From: Flavobacterium suncheonense GH29-5 = DSM 17707 | GTDB taxonomy: Bacteria; Bacteroidota; Bacteroidia; Flavobacteriales; Flavobacteriaceae | Assembly (NCBI RefSeq): GCF_000430025.1 | Contig: NZ_AUCZ01000003.1 | Location: forward strand, 1-64,000 | DNA: 64,000 nt | Direction: 5' to 3' | Shown here: positions 1 to 7,464 of the stretch, piece after piece | Position numbering within the stretch: the first letter of the stretch is position 1 | Layout: each line of letters opens with the position of its first letter | Made by a program: the position numbers and the translations under genes | The notes under the pieces: generated by a model | What the model was told of the DNA's origin: nothing | Database searches by the model: none | The model's input: the letters and a program-made list of their open reading frames with translations, nothing else

Positions 1-470
1 ATATGTCTATGAACGTATTCTTCTTTTTTATTCTCGCTATCATTTCCGATTGCGGGTGCAAAAGTAAAACTTCTTTTTAAACCTGCAAAACTTTTTGAAA
101 CTTTTTTTTGAAAAAATTTTCATTCCGTTTTAACCGGTATTTCAAATGAACTTCCCTTATTTTGCGGGTTGCAAAAGTAGAACCTCTTTTTAAATCTCGC
201 AAGCTTTTTTTGAAATTTTTTTTCGATTTATTTCTAAACCGTTTTTCAAAAATCACTGCTCAATATTTTTAAGAACTTCCCTTATTTTGCGGGCTGCAAA
301 GATAGTTGCTTTATTCTTTACAATCCAAATCTTTTTTAACTTTTTTTCAAAAATCTTTTTGATTGGGATTGCTTCAAAATGTCGTAAGAACTAGTGCTTC
401 ATTGCGGGTGCAAAAGTAGCACTCTTTTCTCCACTTCCAAACTTTTATGCGTCTTTTTTGCGAAGTTTTT
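1..470 (-). promoter_or_regulatory. Four tandem leftward promoters, probably of an rRNA operon
   Basis: Read on the minus strand, this gene-free stretch holds four matches to the Bacteroidota promoter. The -7 boxes (TAnnTTTG) lie at 411-418, 297-304, 172-179 and 59-66. Each has a TTG -33 element at 438-440, 326-328, 200-202 and 86-88, giving spacers of 19, 21, 20 and 19 nt. Every -7 box is followed by a similar start region, GCACCCGCAA or close variants. The copies are 113-125 bp apart. The last promoter is followed by a leader with TTCATAGACATAT, which resembles the boxA-like leader I know from Bacteroidota 16S genes. The rRNA operon itself is outside the window and is inferred. No gene was seen from 470 to 637. 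Confidence 0.75.
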
Positions 471-637
471 TTAAGGTTTTTTGTAACTTACTGATAACCA
501 TTTCTTAATCCATGAAAGTTTTTTTCTTTAAAAGGTGCTGAGGAGTTGAGAAGCCAAGAGGCTAAGGTTTCTTATATACTATATATATACGTATAAAGAT
601 TTTTAAAGACCGACTGAAAATTCCAAAAGTCTACACC

Positions 638-716
638 CTAGCCCCGATAGGAGCAGCTACCCCGTAGCGCGGATAGCGGGAATTGCCTTCACAAACACAT
701 CCGGAACTTTCGCTCC
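638..716 (+). repeat. Dispersed palindromic repeat, copy 1 (inverted partner at 4161-4240)
   Basis: This element starts CTAGCCCCGATAGGAGCAG and ends with TTTCGCTCC. It contains a small hairpin (GCTAC-CCC-GTAGC) inside an outer CCCG/CGGG pairing. A second copy lies in opposite orientation at 4161-4240, so the two bracket thrS-infC-rpmI-rplT. The first 44 bases differ at only three positions and the remaining part is less conserved. Elements beginning CTAGCCCCGAT are familiar to me from many Flavobacterium intergenic regions, so this is probably a REP-like dispersed family. Its function is unknown. Confidence 0.7.
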
Positions 717-745
717 TAAAAATAAAATTATACCTTATATATATA

Positions 746-775
746 TTGTATACGTTTTGATAAACATTATATTTG
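746..775 (+). promoter_or_regulatory. Promoter of thrS-infC-rpmI-rplT
   Basis: A TTG at 746-748 and TATATTTG at 768-775 are separated by exactly 19 nt, which is the consensus spacing for the Bacteroidota primary sigma factor. The box lies about 20 nt before the thrS ATG at 795, so the leader is very short and leaves no room for a long attenuator. Confidence 0.8.
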
Positions 776-794
776 CACCTTATAAATACTTAAT

Positions 795-2735
795 ATGATC
801 AAGATTACTTTACCGGACGGTTCGGTTAGGGAGTTTGCACAAGGTGTAACTCCTATGGATGTCGCTAAGAGCATCAGTGAGGGATTGGCAAGAAATGTTA
901 TTTCAGCCTCTTTTAATGGTACAACCATTGAAACCACGACCGAATTAACGACCGACGGTGCACTTATATTATATACCTGGAACGACGCGGAGGGCAAGAA
1001 AGCGTTCTGGCACTCGACTTCGCACGTAATGGCGCAGGCGTTAGAGGAAATGTATCCGGGAATTAAACTGACTATCGGTCCTGCTATTGAAAACGGCTTC
1101 TACTATGATGTGGATTTCGGCGACAAAAAAATTACCGATGCCGATTTCAAAGCCATTGAAGACCGTGTTTTGGAAATCGCCAGAGAAAAACACGATTTCA
1201 AAATGCGTTCGGCCACTAAAGCTGAAGCGTTAGAATTATATAAAAACAACGAGTATAAGACTGAATTAATCCAAAACCTTGAAGACGGAACGATTACGTT
1301 CTGTGATCATTCCTCTTTTACGGATTTATGTCGTGGCGGTCACATTCCGAATACCGGAATTATCAAGGCCATGAAAATCTTATCGGTTGCCGGAGCGTAT
1401 TGGAGAGGTGATGAAAAAAATAAACAGTTAACGCGCGTTTACGGAATTTCGTTCCCGAAACAAAAAGACTTAACAGACTACCTTGAATTATTAGAGGAAG
1501 CAAAACGTCGTGACCACAGAAAATTAGGTAAAGAATTGGATTTATTCCACTTCTCGCAAAAAGTTGGTCAAGGATTGCCGTTATGGTTACCGAAAGGTGC
1601 TGCATTACGCGACCGTTTGGAGCAGTTTTTGAAAAAAGCACAGAAAAAAGCCGGATACGAACAGGTAGTTTCACCGCATATCGGGCAAAAAGAATTATAC
1701 GTAACTTCCGGTCACTACGCGAAATACGGAGCAGACAGTTTTCAGCCGATTCATACGCCGGCAGAAGGCGAAGAGTTCTTGCTAAAACCGATGAACTGTC
1801 CGCACCACTGTGAAATTTACAACGCAAGACCTTGGAGTTATAAAGATTTACCGAAACGTTATGCAGAATTCGGAACGGTTTACCGTTATGAGCAATCCGG
1901 AGAATTACACGGATTAACTCGTGTACGCGGATTTACTCAGGACGACGCGCACATTTTCTGTACTCCGGATCAGTTGGATGCAGAATTTAAAAACGTAATC
2001 GACTTAGTATTATATGTATTCGGATCGTTAGGATTTGAAAACTTTACAGCACAGGTTTCGGTTCGCGATTTAAGCAATCCGGACAAGTACATCGGTTCGG
2101 TGGAAAATTGGGAGAAAGCAGAAAACGCGATCATCAGTGCTGCAAAAGACAAAGGTTTGAATTATGTGATTGAACCAGGTGAAGCAGCTTTCTACGGCCC
2201 TAAACTGGATTTCATGGTAAAAGACGCTTTAGGAAGAAGCTGGCAGTTAGGAACAATCCAGGTAGATTACAACTTACCGGAGCGCTTCGATTTGTCGTAC
2301 AAAGGTTCTGATAACGAATTACATAGACCGGTAATGATTCACCGTGCACCATTTGGTTCTATGGAGCGTTTCATTGCAATTTTACTGGAACATACCGGCG
2401 GAAATTTCCCGCTTTGGCTGATGCCGGAACAGGCTATCATCCTGTCTTTGAGTGAGAAATATGAAAATTATGCCAAAAAAGTTTCAGAATTGCTGGAAAT
2501 TCACGAAATTCGCGCCCTAATTGACAACCGCAACGAGACCATTGGTAAGAAAATCCGTGAGGCGGAAACCAAAAAGTTCCCGTTCATGCTGATTGTTGGC
2601 GAGGAAGAAGAGAAAAACGGAACGATTTCCGTACGTCGCCACGGAGAAGCCGGTAAGTCGAACGAAACGATGACTATTGAGCAGTTTGCAGCAATAGTTA
2701 ACGAAGAAATAGCAAAAACGTTAAAACAATTCTAA
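795..2735 (+). CDS. thrS: Threonine--tRNA ligase
   Basis: This cytoplasmic class II aminoacyl-tRNA synthetase charges tRNA-Thr. Its 646 residues are full length. The N-terminal TGS domain spans about 1-61. The editing domain begins with the HxxxH pair H73/H77. The catalytic core carries the zinc-site segment [10 protein letters not shown] near residue 335, and a C-terminal anticodon-binding domain follows. The ATG is chosen because a consensus promoter ends 19 nt upstream and the protein begins with a proper TGS strand. It heads a probable operon with infC, rpmI and rplT. No tRNA-like operator or T-box is visible in the short leader. Confidence 0.97.
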   Translation: MIKITLPDGSVREFAQGVTPMDVAKSISEGLARNVISASFNGTTIETTTELTTDGALILYTWNDAEGKKAFWHSTSHVMAQALEEMYPGIKLTIGPAIENGFYYDVDFGDKKITDADFKAIEDRVLEIAREKHDFKMRSATKAEALELYKNNEYKTELIQNLEDGTITFCDHSSFTDLCRGGHIPNTGIIKAMKILSVAGAYWRGDEKNKQLTRVYGISFPKQKDLTDYLELLEEAKRRDHRKLGKELDLFHFSQKVGQGLPLWLPKGAALRDRLEQFLKKAQKKAGYEQVVSPHIGQKELYVTSGHYAKYGADSFQPIHTPAEGEEFLLKPMNCPHHCEIYNARPWSYKDLPKRYAEFGTVYRYEQSGELHGLTRVRGFTQDDAHIFCTPDQLDAEFKNVIDLVLYVFGSLGFENFTAQVSVRDLSNPDKYIGSVENWEKAENAIISAAKDKGLNYVIEPGEAAFYGPKLDFMVKDALGRSWQLGTIQVDYNLPERFDLSYKGSDNELHRPVMIHRAPFGSMERFIAILLEHTGGNFPLWLMPEQAIILSLSEKYENYAKKVSELLEIHEIRALIDNRNETIGKKIREAETKKFPFMLIVGEEEEKNGTISVRRHGEAGKSNETMTIEQFAAIVNEEIAKTLKQF

Positions 2736-2758
2736 GTTTAATTTAAAATTTTAGAGCC

Positions 2759-3313
2759 ATAGCAATAAGAAACAACAGAGGTTACCAACCTCGCGTAGAA
2801 AAGAAAGACGCCCACAGAATTAACAGCAACATTCGTGTGCCGGAAGTGCGTCTTGTAGGAGACAATGTAGAGCCTGGAGTGTACAAAACTGCAGAAGCCA
2901 TGCGTTTAGCCGACCAGTTAGAACTGGATTTGGTTGAAATTTCTCCAAATGCCGAGCCGCCGGTTTGTAAAATCATGGATTACGGCAAATTCCTTTACGA
3001 GCAGAAAAAACGCGAAAAGGAAATGAAGGCCAAGTCTACACAGATTACCATTAAGGAAATCCGTTTTGGTCCTCAGACCGACGAACACGATTACGAGTTC
3101 AAAAGAAAAAATGCCGAGAAGTTCTTAAAAGAAGGTTCGAAATTAAAAGCTTTCGTATTCTTCAAAGGACGTTCCATCATCTATAAAGAGCAAGGACAAA
3201 TCTTATTGCTTCGTTTAGCACAGGATTTGGAAGAGTTCGGAAAAGTGGAAGCCATGCCGGTTTTGGAAGGAAAGCGTATGATCATGTTCATCGCTCCTAA
3301 GAAAAAGAAATAA
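2759..3313 (+). CDS. infC: Translation initiation factor IF-3 (ATA start)
   Basis: IF-3 binds the 30S subunit and polices start-codon choice. An ATG/GTG-only search would start this gene at the GTG at 2837, but the frame is open further upstream. It encodes the usual bacteroidal N-terminus, (M)[19 protein letters not shown], from an ATA codon at 2759. An in-frame stop at 2744 excludes much longer versions. That gives 184 residues, normal for IF-3, with N-domain, linker and C-domain all present. Non-AUG starts are a known feature of infC and allow IF-3 to repress its own synthesis. The gene lies 23 nt after thrS in the same probable operon. Confidence 0.9.
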   Translation: MAIRNNRGYQPRVEKKDAHRINSNIRVPEVRLVGDNVEPGVYKTAEAMRLADQLELDLVEISPNAEPPVCKIMDYGKFLYEQKKREKEMKAKSTQITIKEIRFGPQTDEHDYEFKRKNAEKFLKEGSKLKAFVFFKGRSIIYKEQGQILLLRLAQDLEEFGKVEAMPVLEGKRMIMFIAPKKKK

Positions 3314-3319
3314 GCCTTA

Positions 3320-3354
3320 AGCTGACAGCTATTAGCTAAAAGCCGAAAGCTAAA
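3320..3354 (+). repeat. Five 7-bp tandem repeats (AGCTnnn) between infC and rpmI
   Basis: The infC-rpmI spacer contains five consecutive heptamers: AGCTGAC, AGCTATT, AGCTAAA, AGCCGAA, AGCTAAA. The constant part is AGCY. It lies 7 nt after the infC stop and 37 nt before rpmI. A second array with the same 7-bp period but another sequence sits in the next spacer of this operon. Confidence 0.75.
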
Positions 3355-3391
3355 AAATAGTAAGTAAGATAAATTTAATACCTAGGAAGAG

Positions 3392-3589
3392 ATGCCTAAA
3401 ATGAAAACTAAATCTAGCGCTAAGAAACGTTTTAAAGTTACTGGCTCTGGAAAAATCAAAAGAAAGCACGCTTTTAAAAGTCACATCCTGACTAAAAAGT
3501 CGAAAAAACGTAAGTTAGCTTTAACTCACTCAGCATTGGTTCACCAGTCTGACGTGAAGAGTGTAAAAGAACAATTGAGAATTATCTAA
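3392..3589 (+). CDS. rpmI: 50S ribosomal protein bL35
   Basis: This is a small, very basic 65-residue protein of the large ribosomal subunit. It begins [20 protein letters not shown], the standard bL35 N-terminus, and contains the [11 protein letters not shown] segment that contacts 23S rRNA. Length is normal. It sits between infC and rplT, the conserved bacterial order. The 78-nt gap from infC contains a heptamer array. A short GAAGAG purine stretch just before the ATG may act as a weak ribosome-binding site. Confidence 0.97.
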   Translation: MPKMKTKSSAKKRFKVTGSGKIKRKHAFKSHILTKKSKKRKLALTHSALVHQSDVKSVKEQLRII

Positions 3590-3661
3590 TCAACTATTGT
3601 TGATTACCTCTTAATCGTTCTTCGGTTAAAACAATTTAATAACCCTGGAGTGGGCTTTACT

Positions 3662-3692
3662 GAATTCAGAAATTAGAATTTAGAAATTAGAA
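3662..3692 (+). repeat. Period-7 repeat (GAAWTYA-like) between rpmI and rplT
   Basis: Four heptamers run in a row: GAATTCA, GAAATTA, GAATTTA, GAAATTA, followed by a partial GAAG. They lie in the 144-nt spacer between rpmI and rplT. The period matches the array before rpmI although the unit differs. The rest of this spacer shows no clear terminator. Confidence 0.7.
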
Positions 3693-3733
3693 GAGCCAAA
3701 TGGCCGCCTTACTTCAAAAAACAATTTAGAATT

Positions 3734-4078
3734 ATGCCAAGATCAGTAAATTCAGTTGCTAAAAGAGCAAGAAGAAAAAGAGTATTGAAGCAAGCCAAAG
3801 GTTTCTTTGGAAGACGTAAAAACGTTTGGACAGTAGCGAAAAACGCGGTAGAAAAAGCAATGCAATATGCTTACCGTGGAAGAAAACAAAAGAAAAGAAA
3901 TTTCCGTGCGTTATGGATCATGCGTATCAACGCGGGTGCACGTTTACACGGAATGAGCTATTCTCAGTTCATGGGTAAATTAAAAGCTAACAACATCGAA
4001 TTGAACCGTAAAGTTCTTGCCGATTTAGCGATGAACCACCCTGAAGCTTTCGCGGCTATCGTGAATAAAGTGAAATAA
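3734..4078 (+). CDS. rplT: 50S ribosomal protein bL20
   Basis: bL20 is needed for early 50S assembly. The 114-residue product starts [20 protein letters not shown], with the usual basic helical extension, and ends with the globular domain. Length and sequence are typical. It is the last gene of the thrS-infC-rpmI-rplT operon and is followed by a strong terminator hairpin. In other bacteria L20 represses this operon by binding its mRNA; no such structure could be identified here by eye. Confidence 0.97.
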   Translation: MPRSVNSVAKRARRKRVLKQAKGFFGRRKNVWTVAKNAVEKAMQYAYRGRKQKKRNFRALWIMRINAGARLHGMSYSQFMGKLKANNIELNRKVLADLAMNHPEAFAAIVNKVK

Positions 4079-4117
4079 GAAAAACGTTTGTAAAACCTAT
4101 TTATCTTACTTATTATA

Positions 4118-4149
4118 AAACCCATTCGCAAGAGTGGGTTTTTTATTTT
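4118..4149 (+). terminator. Terminator after rplT
   Basis: A 10-bp stem, AAACCCATTC/GAGTGGGTTT with one G-T pair, closes a GCAA loop and runs into a T-rich tail. It ends the ribosomal protein operon. Confidence 0.85.
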
Positions 4150-4160
4150 CTTGAGTTTGG

Positions 4161-4240
4161 GGAGCGAAAGGTTCGGGATGTATTTGCAAACCTAATTCCC
4201 GCCATCCGCGCTACGCGGTAGCTGCTCCTGTCGGGGCTAG
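4161..4240 (-). repeat. Dispersed palindromic repeat, copy 2
   Basis: This is the reverse-complement partner of the element at 638-716. On the minus strand it reads CTAGCCCCGACAGGAGCAG and ends TTTCGCTCC. The first 44 bases differ from copy 1 at three positions. It begins 12 nt after the rplT terminator. Confidence 0.7.
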
Positions 4241-4279
4241 TGAGGAAACCATTTTAATTTTTGGAAACATTTCTTTTAG

Positions 4280-4385
4280 CGCAGATTCACAAATTTTAAA
4301 ATCCACAACAATAAAATCACTTAAAACATTTCCAGAAAATCACAGCATTAATCTTCGAATCTGCGGTGAATAAAAATTACCTTTG
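4280..4385 (+). promoter_or_regulatory. rlmF upstream region: 9-bp inverted repeat and promoter
   Basis: CGCAGATTC at 4280-4288 is repeated inverted as GAATCTGCG at 4357-4365. A -7 box, TACCTTTG, follows at 4378-4385, 18 nt before the rlmF ATG. No clear TTG -33 element is present at the expected distance. The inverted repeat may be an operator or just part of a dispersed repeat. Confidence 0.4.
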
Positions 4386-4403
4386 TCTTAGAATTCCATT
4401 CCC

Positions 4404-5318
4404 ATGAAAAACACCAAATCTGATACCTCGCAAAAAAAGTTACATCCGCGAAACAAGCACAACGGCACTTACGATTTCAAAACCTTAATTGAAGTCTTAC
4501 CGGAATTGGAATCTTTTGTGGCCATCAATAAATTCGGTAACGAAAGTATCGACTTTGCCAACCCGGATGCTGTACGTGCTTTAAACAAAGCTTTGCTGAA
4601 ACAGTTTTACAACATCATATACTGGGAATTACCCAAAACCAACCTCTGCCCTCCCATTCCGGGCCGTGCTGACTACATTCATCACATCGCCGATGTTTTA
4701 GCCGAAGCTAACAACGGAACCATTCCAACCGGAAATCAAATCCGGATTCTGGACATCGGTACAGGAGCCAATTGTATTTATCCGATAATAGGACATCAGG
4801 AATACGGCTGGGAATTTGTAGGTACGGAAGTGGACAAACCGGCAAAACTTACCGCAGAAAACATCATCAGCCACAACCCGGAACTGAAAGCGTCGGTCAT
4901 CATTCGGTTACAGGAAAACAAACGAAACATGTTCAAAGGCATCATTCAGCCAAACGAACAATTTGATTTTACGATTTGCAATCCTCCGTTTCACAATTCA
5001 AGAGAAGCGGCTACGGAAGGCACAAAACGAAAATTAAAAAATCTCGGCAAAACCGTGGAAAACAAACCCGTTTTAAATTTTGGCGGTCAAAACAACGAGT
5101 TGTGGTACGAAGGCGGCGAACTGGCGTTTATCACCAACATGATTTTTGAGAGCGTGCATTTTCAAAAACAATGCAAGTGGTTTTCCTCTCTGGTTTCCAA
5201 AAAAGAAAATCTGAAACCACTTTATTCCGTATTAAAAAGAGTAAAAGCTACGGATGTCAAAACCATCAATATGGAACAAGGTAACAAAATAACGCGTATC
5301 TTAGTCTGGCGTTTTTAA
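4404..5318 (+). CDS. rlmF: 23S rRNA (adenine(1618)-N(6))-methyltransferase
   Basis: RlmF methylates N6 of one adenine in 23S rRNA using S-adenosylmethionine. The 304-residue product has the SAM-binding motif DIGTGANCIYP near residue 117 and the N6-adenine methyltransferase motif NPPF (within CNPPFHNS) near residue 192. The N-terminal HPRNKHNGTYDF segment is characteristic of this family. Length is normal. It is followed 12 nt later by a Crp-type regulator gene, which may be co-transcribed although the functions are not obviously linked. Confidence 0.93.
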   Translation: MKNTKSDTSQKKLHPRNKHNGTYDFKTLIEVLPELESFVAINKFGNESIDFANPDAVRALNKALLKQFYNIIYWELPKTNLCPPIPGRADYIHHIADVLAEANNGTIPTGNQIRILDIGTGANCIYPIIGHQEYGWEFVGTEVDKPAKLTAENIISHNPELKASVIIRLQENKRNMFKGIIQPNEQFDFTICNPPFHNSREAATEGTKRKLKNLGKTVENKPVLNFGGQNNELWYEGGELAFITNMIFESVHFQKQCKWFSSLVSKKENLKPLYSVLKRVKATDVKTINMEQGNKITRILVWRF

Positions 5319-5330
5319 CGGAAACACGTT

Positions 5331-5903
5331 ATGAGTGAATCGTTACTAAAACATATTCAGCGCAAAACCGAACTCAGCGCGCTTGAAGAGGAAAAACTGT
5401 TGTCCAAAATTAAGTATCGGACGCTGAAGAAAAAAGAACAGCTGCTCAAAGAAGGGGAAGTTTGCGATTTCTTCTGTTTCATAGAAAAAGGGTGCTGCCG
5501 GATCTATCTCATCAACGAAAAAGGCAACGAACAAACCCTGCAATTCGGCATCGAAGACTGGTGGATTGTAGACTACATGAGTTACAACACTGAAAAACCA
5601 TCAGCATTTTATATTCAGGCTATCGAAAATTCGGAAGTACTGATCATCCCTAAAAAAGAGCTGGAACAACTATTCAAAGAAATTCCGAAACTGGAACGTT
5701 ATTTCAGAATTGTATTGCAAAAAACATTCGCAGCTACCCAAATGCGCATCAAGTTCCTTTTTACGATGAGTGCCGAAGAGCGTTACCTCCATTTCAAAAA
5801 TGCCCAACCCGAATTTGTGCAACGTGTCCCCCAATACATGCTTGCTTCCTACCTCGATTTTTCAGCCGAATTCATGAGCAAAATACGGGCGGGGAAAATC
5901 TGA
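5331..5903 (+). CDS. Crp/Fnr-family transcriptional regulator
   Basis: This 190-residue protein has an N-terminal cyclic-nucleotide-binding-type beta roll (about 20-115, with KEGEVCDFFCFIEKG and a GNEQTLQFG strand) and a C-terminal helix-turn-helix (about 155-188, YMLASYLDFSAEFMSKIR). It ends directly after the recognition helix, as do many short Bacteroidota members. The beta roll lacks an obvious cAMP-binding RxS motif, so the ligand is unknown. The next gene encodes an AhpD-like protein. Such regulators are often found beside small redox enzymes, so the neighbour is a plausible target (inference). Confidence 0.88.
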   Translation: MSESLLKHIQRKTELSALEEEKLLSKIKYRTLKKKEQLLKEGEVCDFFCFIEKGCCRIYLINEKGNEQTLQFGIEDWWIVDYMSYNTEKPSAFYIQAIENSEVLIIPKKELEQLFKEIPKLERYFRIVLQKTFAATQMRIKFLFTMSAEERYLHFKNAQPEFVQRVPQYMLASYLDFSAEFMSKIRAGKI

Positions 5904-5981
5904 ATTCATTTCTTGAAGTAGTTCAAGTTTTTTCAAAACATACTGTCAGAACTTTGTCATGTAATTTTAAAACAACAAATC

Positions 5982-6416
5982 ATGACTACAAGAATCAACA
6001 TCGCTGAAACAGAACCGGAAGCCTACAAAGCCCTGCTTGGGTTGGAAAAATATCTGGCAGAATCAAGACTTACGCCTATCCATAAAGAACTCATCAAAAT
6101 CAGAGCTTCCCAAATTAACGGCTGTGCCTTCTGTATCAACATGCATACTACTGATGCAAGAAAATTAGGCGAAACCGAACAACGCATTTATCTGTTGAAT
6201 GCCTGGCGCGAAACTTCGCTTTTCAACGAGGAAGAAAAAGCCATATTAGCCTTAACCGAAGAAATAACCCTCATTCAGAATCATGTTTCCGATGCAGCCT
6301 ATCAGGCAGCAGCCAAACTTTTCGACGCACAGTATCTGGCACAGATTATGATGATGATTATCACCATTAATGCCTGGAACCGCGTTGCTATTACAACCCA
6401 ATTGCCTGTTGCTTAA
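5982..6416 (+). CDS. Carboxymuconolactone decarboxylase / AhpD-like protein
   Basis: The 144-residue helical protein carries the AhpD-type motif NGCAFCINMH, with redox cysteines at about 48 and 51 and a histidine at about 55. This is the signature of alkylhydroperoxidase-type CMD proteins rather than true gamma-carboxymuconolactone decarboxylases. The expected role is thiol-dependent peroxide reduction or a related cofactor-free reaction in the cytoplasm. It lies 78 nt after the Crp-family gene and ends at its own terminator. The substrate cannot be told from sequence. Confidence 0.88.
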   Translation: MTTRINIAETEPEAYKALLGLEKYLAESRLTPIHKELIKIRASQINGCAFCINMHTTDARKLGETEQRIYLLNAWRETSLFNEEEKAILALTEEITLIQNHVSDAAYQAAAKLFDAQYLAQIMMMIITINAWNRVAITTQLPVA

Positions 6417-6433
6417 CAGTATTGCATTACCTG

Positions 6434-6467
6434 AAAGCCGATTCCGAAAGGAAACGGCTTTTCTTTT
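6434..6467 (+). terminator. Terminator after the AhpD-like gene
   Basis: AAAGCCG pairs with CGGCTTT, with an inner TTCC-GAAA-GGAA hairpin, followed by TCTTTTT. Confidence 0.8.
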
Positions 6468-6543
6468 TACAACTTCTCTCCTTCTGCAAACCTCGGAAAG
6501 ACTGTTGCGAAAAAAAATCAGAAAATAAAAACTACAATGTAAT

Positions 6544-7455
6544 TTAGAAGATGGACATTCCGGTTTTGGTAGTCAATTGCTCGAGCGCATACATCCCTAA
6601 TTCGGAATTTCCTTTTTCATTTAAACGCGGACTCCAGGTTGCAACCGCAAAATTTTTAGGAAATAAAGCCCCGATGCCGCCACCAATGCCGCTCTTTCCG
6701 GGCAACCCTACGCGATACGTAAATTCGCCCGACTCGTCATAAAAGCCACAGGTCTGCATTAGTGCATTCAAACGCTTTACCTGACTTTGCGACAAAATCT
6801 GATTGCCGTTTCTGGTTTTTCCTTCATTGGCAAAAAAGAAAAACGAATGCGCCAGTTCTTTGCAGGTCATTTCCAGCGAACACTGGTGAAAATAAAAATC
6901 CAGCACTTCGTCTACATCGTTATGGATATTTCCGAAGGATTTCAGAAAATTGCACAAAGCGGCATTTCGAAAACCGGTATCTTTTTCAGATTTTGCAACT
7001 TCCTCGTTAAAATTAATGGTCTCAAAACCGGAAAGCGTTCGTATAAAATTCAACAGTTCCTGTTTGGGATTTTTCAGATGGGTGATTAAAATATCGGCAA
7101 TCACCAAAGCGCCGGCATTAATGAACGGATTGCGCGGAATTCCTTTCTCATATTCCAACTGTACTAAGGAATTAAACGGATTTCCGGAAGGTTCAACCCC
7201 TACCCGTTCCCAGACTTTTTCGCCCAAAATGGAAAAGGCGTAAGCCACCGTTAAGGCTTTGGAAACCGATTGAATAGAGAATTTTTCCTCCGAATCGCCA
7301 ATTCCGAAGTCCTGACCGTCAATGGTAGTTAAATGCATTCCGAATTTATCGGGATTGATTTTAGCAAGCTCCGGAATGGTTGAAGCAACTGTTCCGATAG
7401 CCGGAAGTGCTTTGGCTTCGGTGTATATTTCTTCTAAAATGGCTCTGAAATCCAT
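6544..7455 (-). CDS. glsA: Glutaminase
   Basis: This serine-dependent beta-lactamase-fold glutaminase hydrolyses glutamine to glutamate and ammonia. The 303 residues are full length for the bacterial family. The catalytic SxxK motif is S63-V-S-K66, and the NPFINAGALV motif and a C-terminal GKSGIGGGIGAL segment are present. No signal peptide is seen, so it is cytoplasmic. It lies 9 nt after an exported amidotransferase-like gene and is probably co-transcribed with it. Confidence 0.95.
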   Translation of the reverse strand: MDFRAILEEIYTEAKALPAIGTVASTIPELAKINPDKFGMHLTTIDGQDFGIGDSEEKFSIQSVSKALTVAYAFSILGEKVWERVGVEPSGNPFNSLVQLEYEKGIPRNPFINAGALVIADILITHLKNPKQELLNFIRTLSGFETINFNEEVAKSEKDTGFRNAALCNFLKSFGNIHNDVDEVLDFYFHQCSLEMTCKELAHSFFFFANEGKTRNGNQILSQSQVKRLNALMQTCGFYDESGEFTYRVGLPGKSGIGGGIGALFPKNFAVATWSPRLNEKGNSELGMYALEQLTTKTGMSIF

Positions 7456-7464
7456 AAAAACAGC

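Noticed and set aside
638..716. CRISPR repeat or IS end
   Set aside because: Only two copies, 3.4 kb apart, with no spacers, no transposase gene and no target duplication visible.
1363..1827. 154-residue minus-strand frame inside thrS
   Set aside because: Shadow of thrS codon usage; no motif, no promoter, and full overlap with a clear gene.
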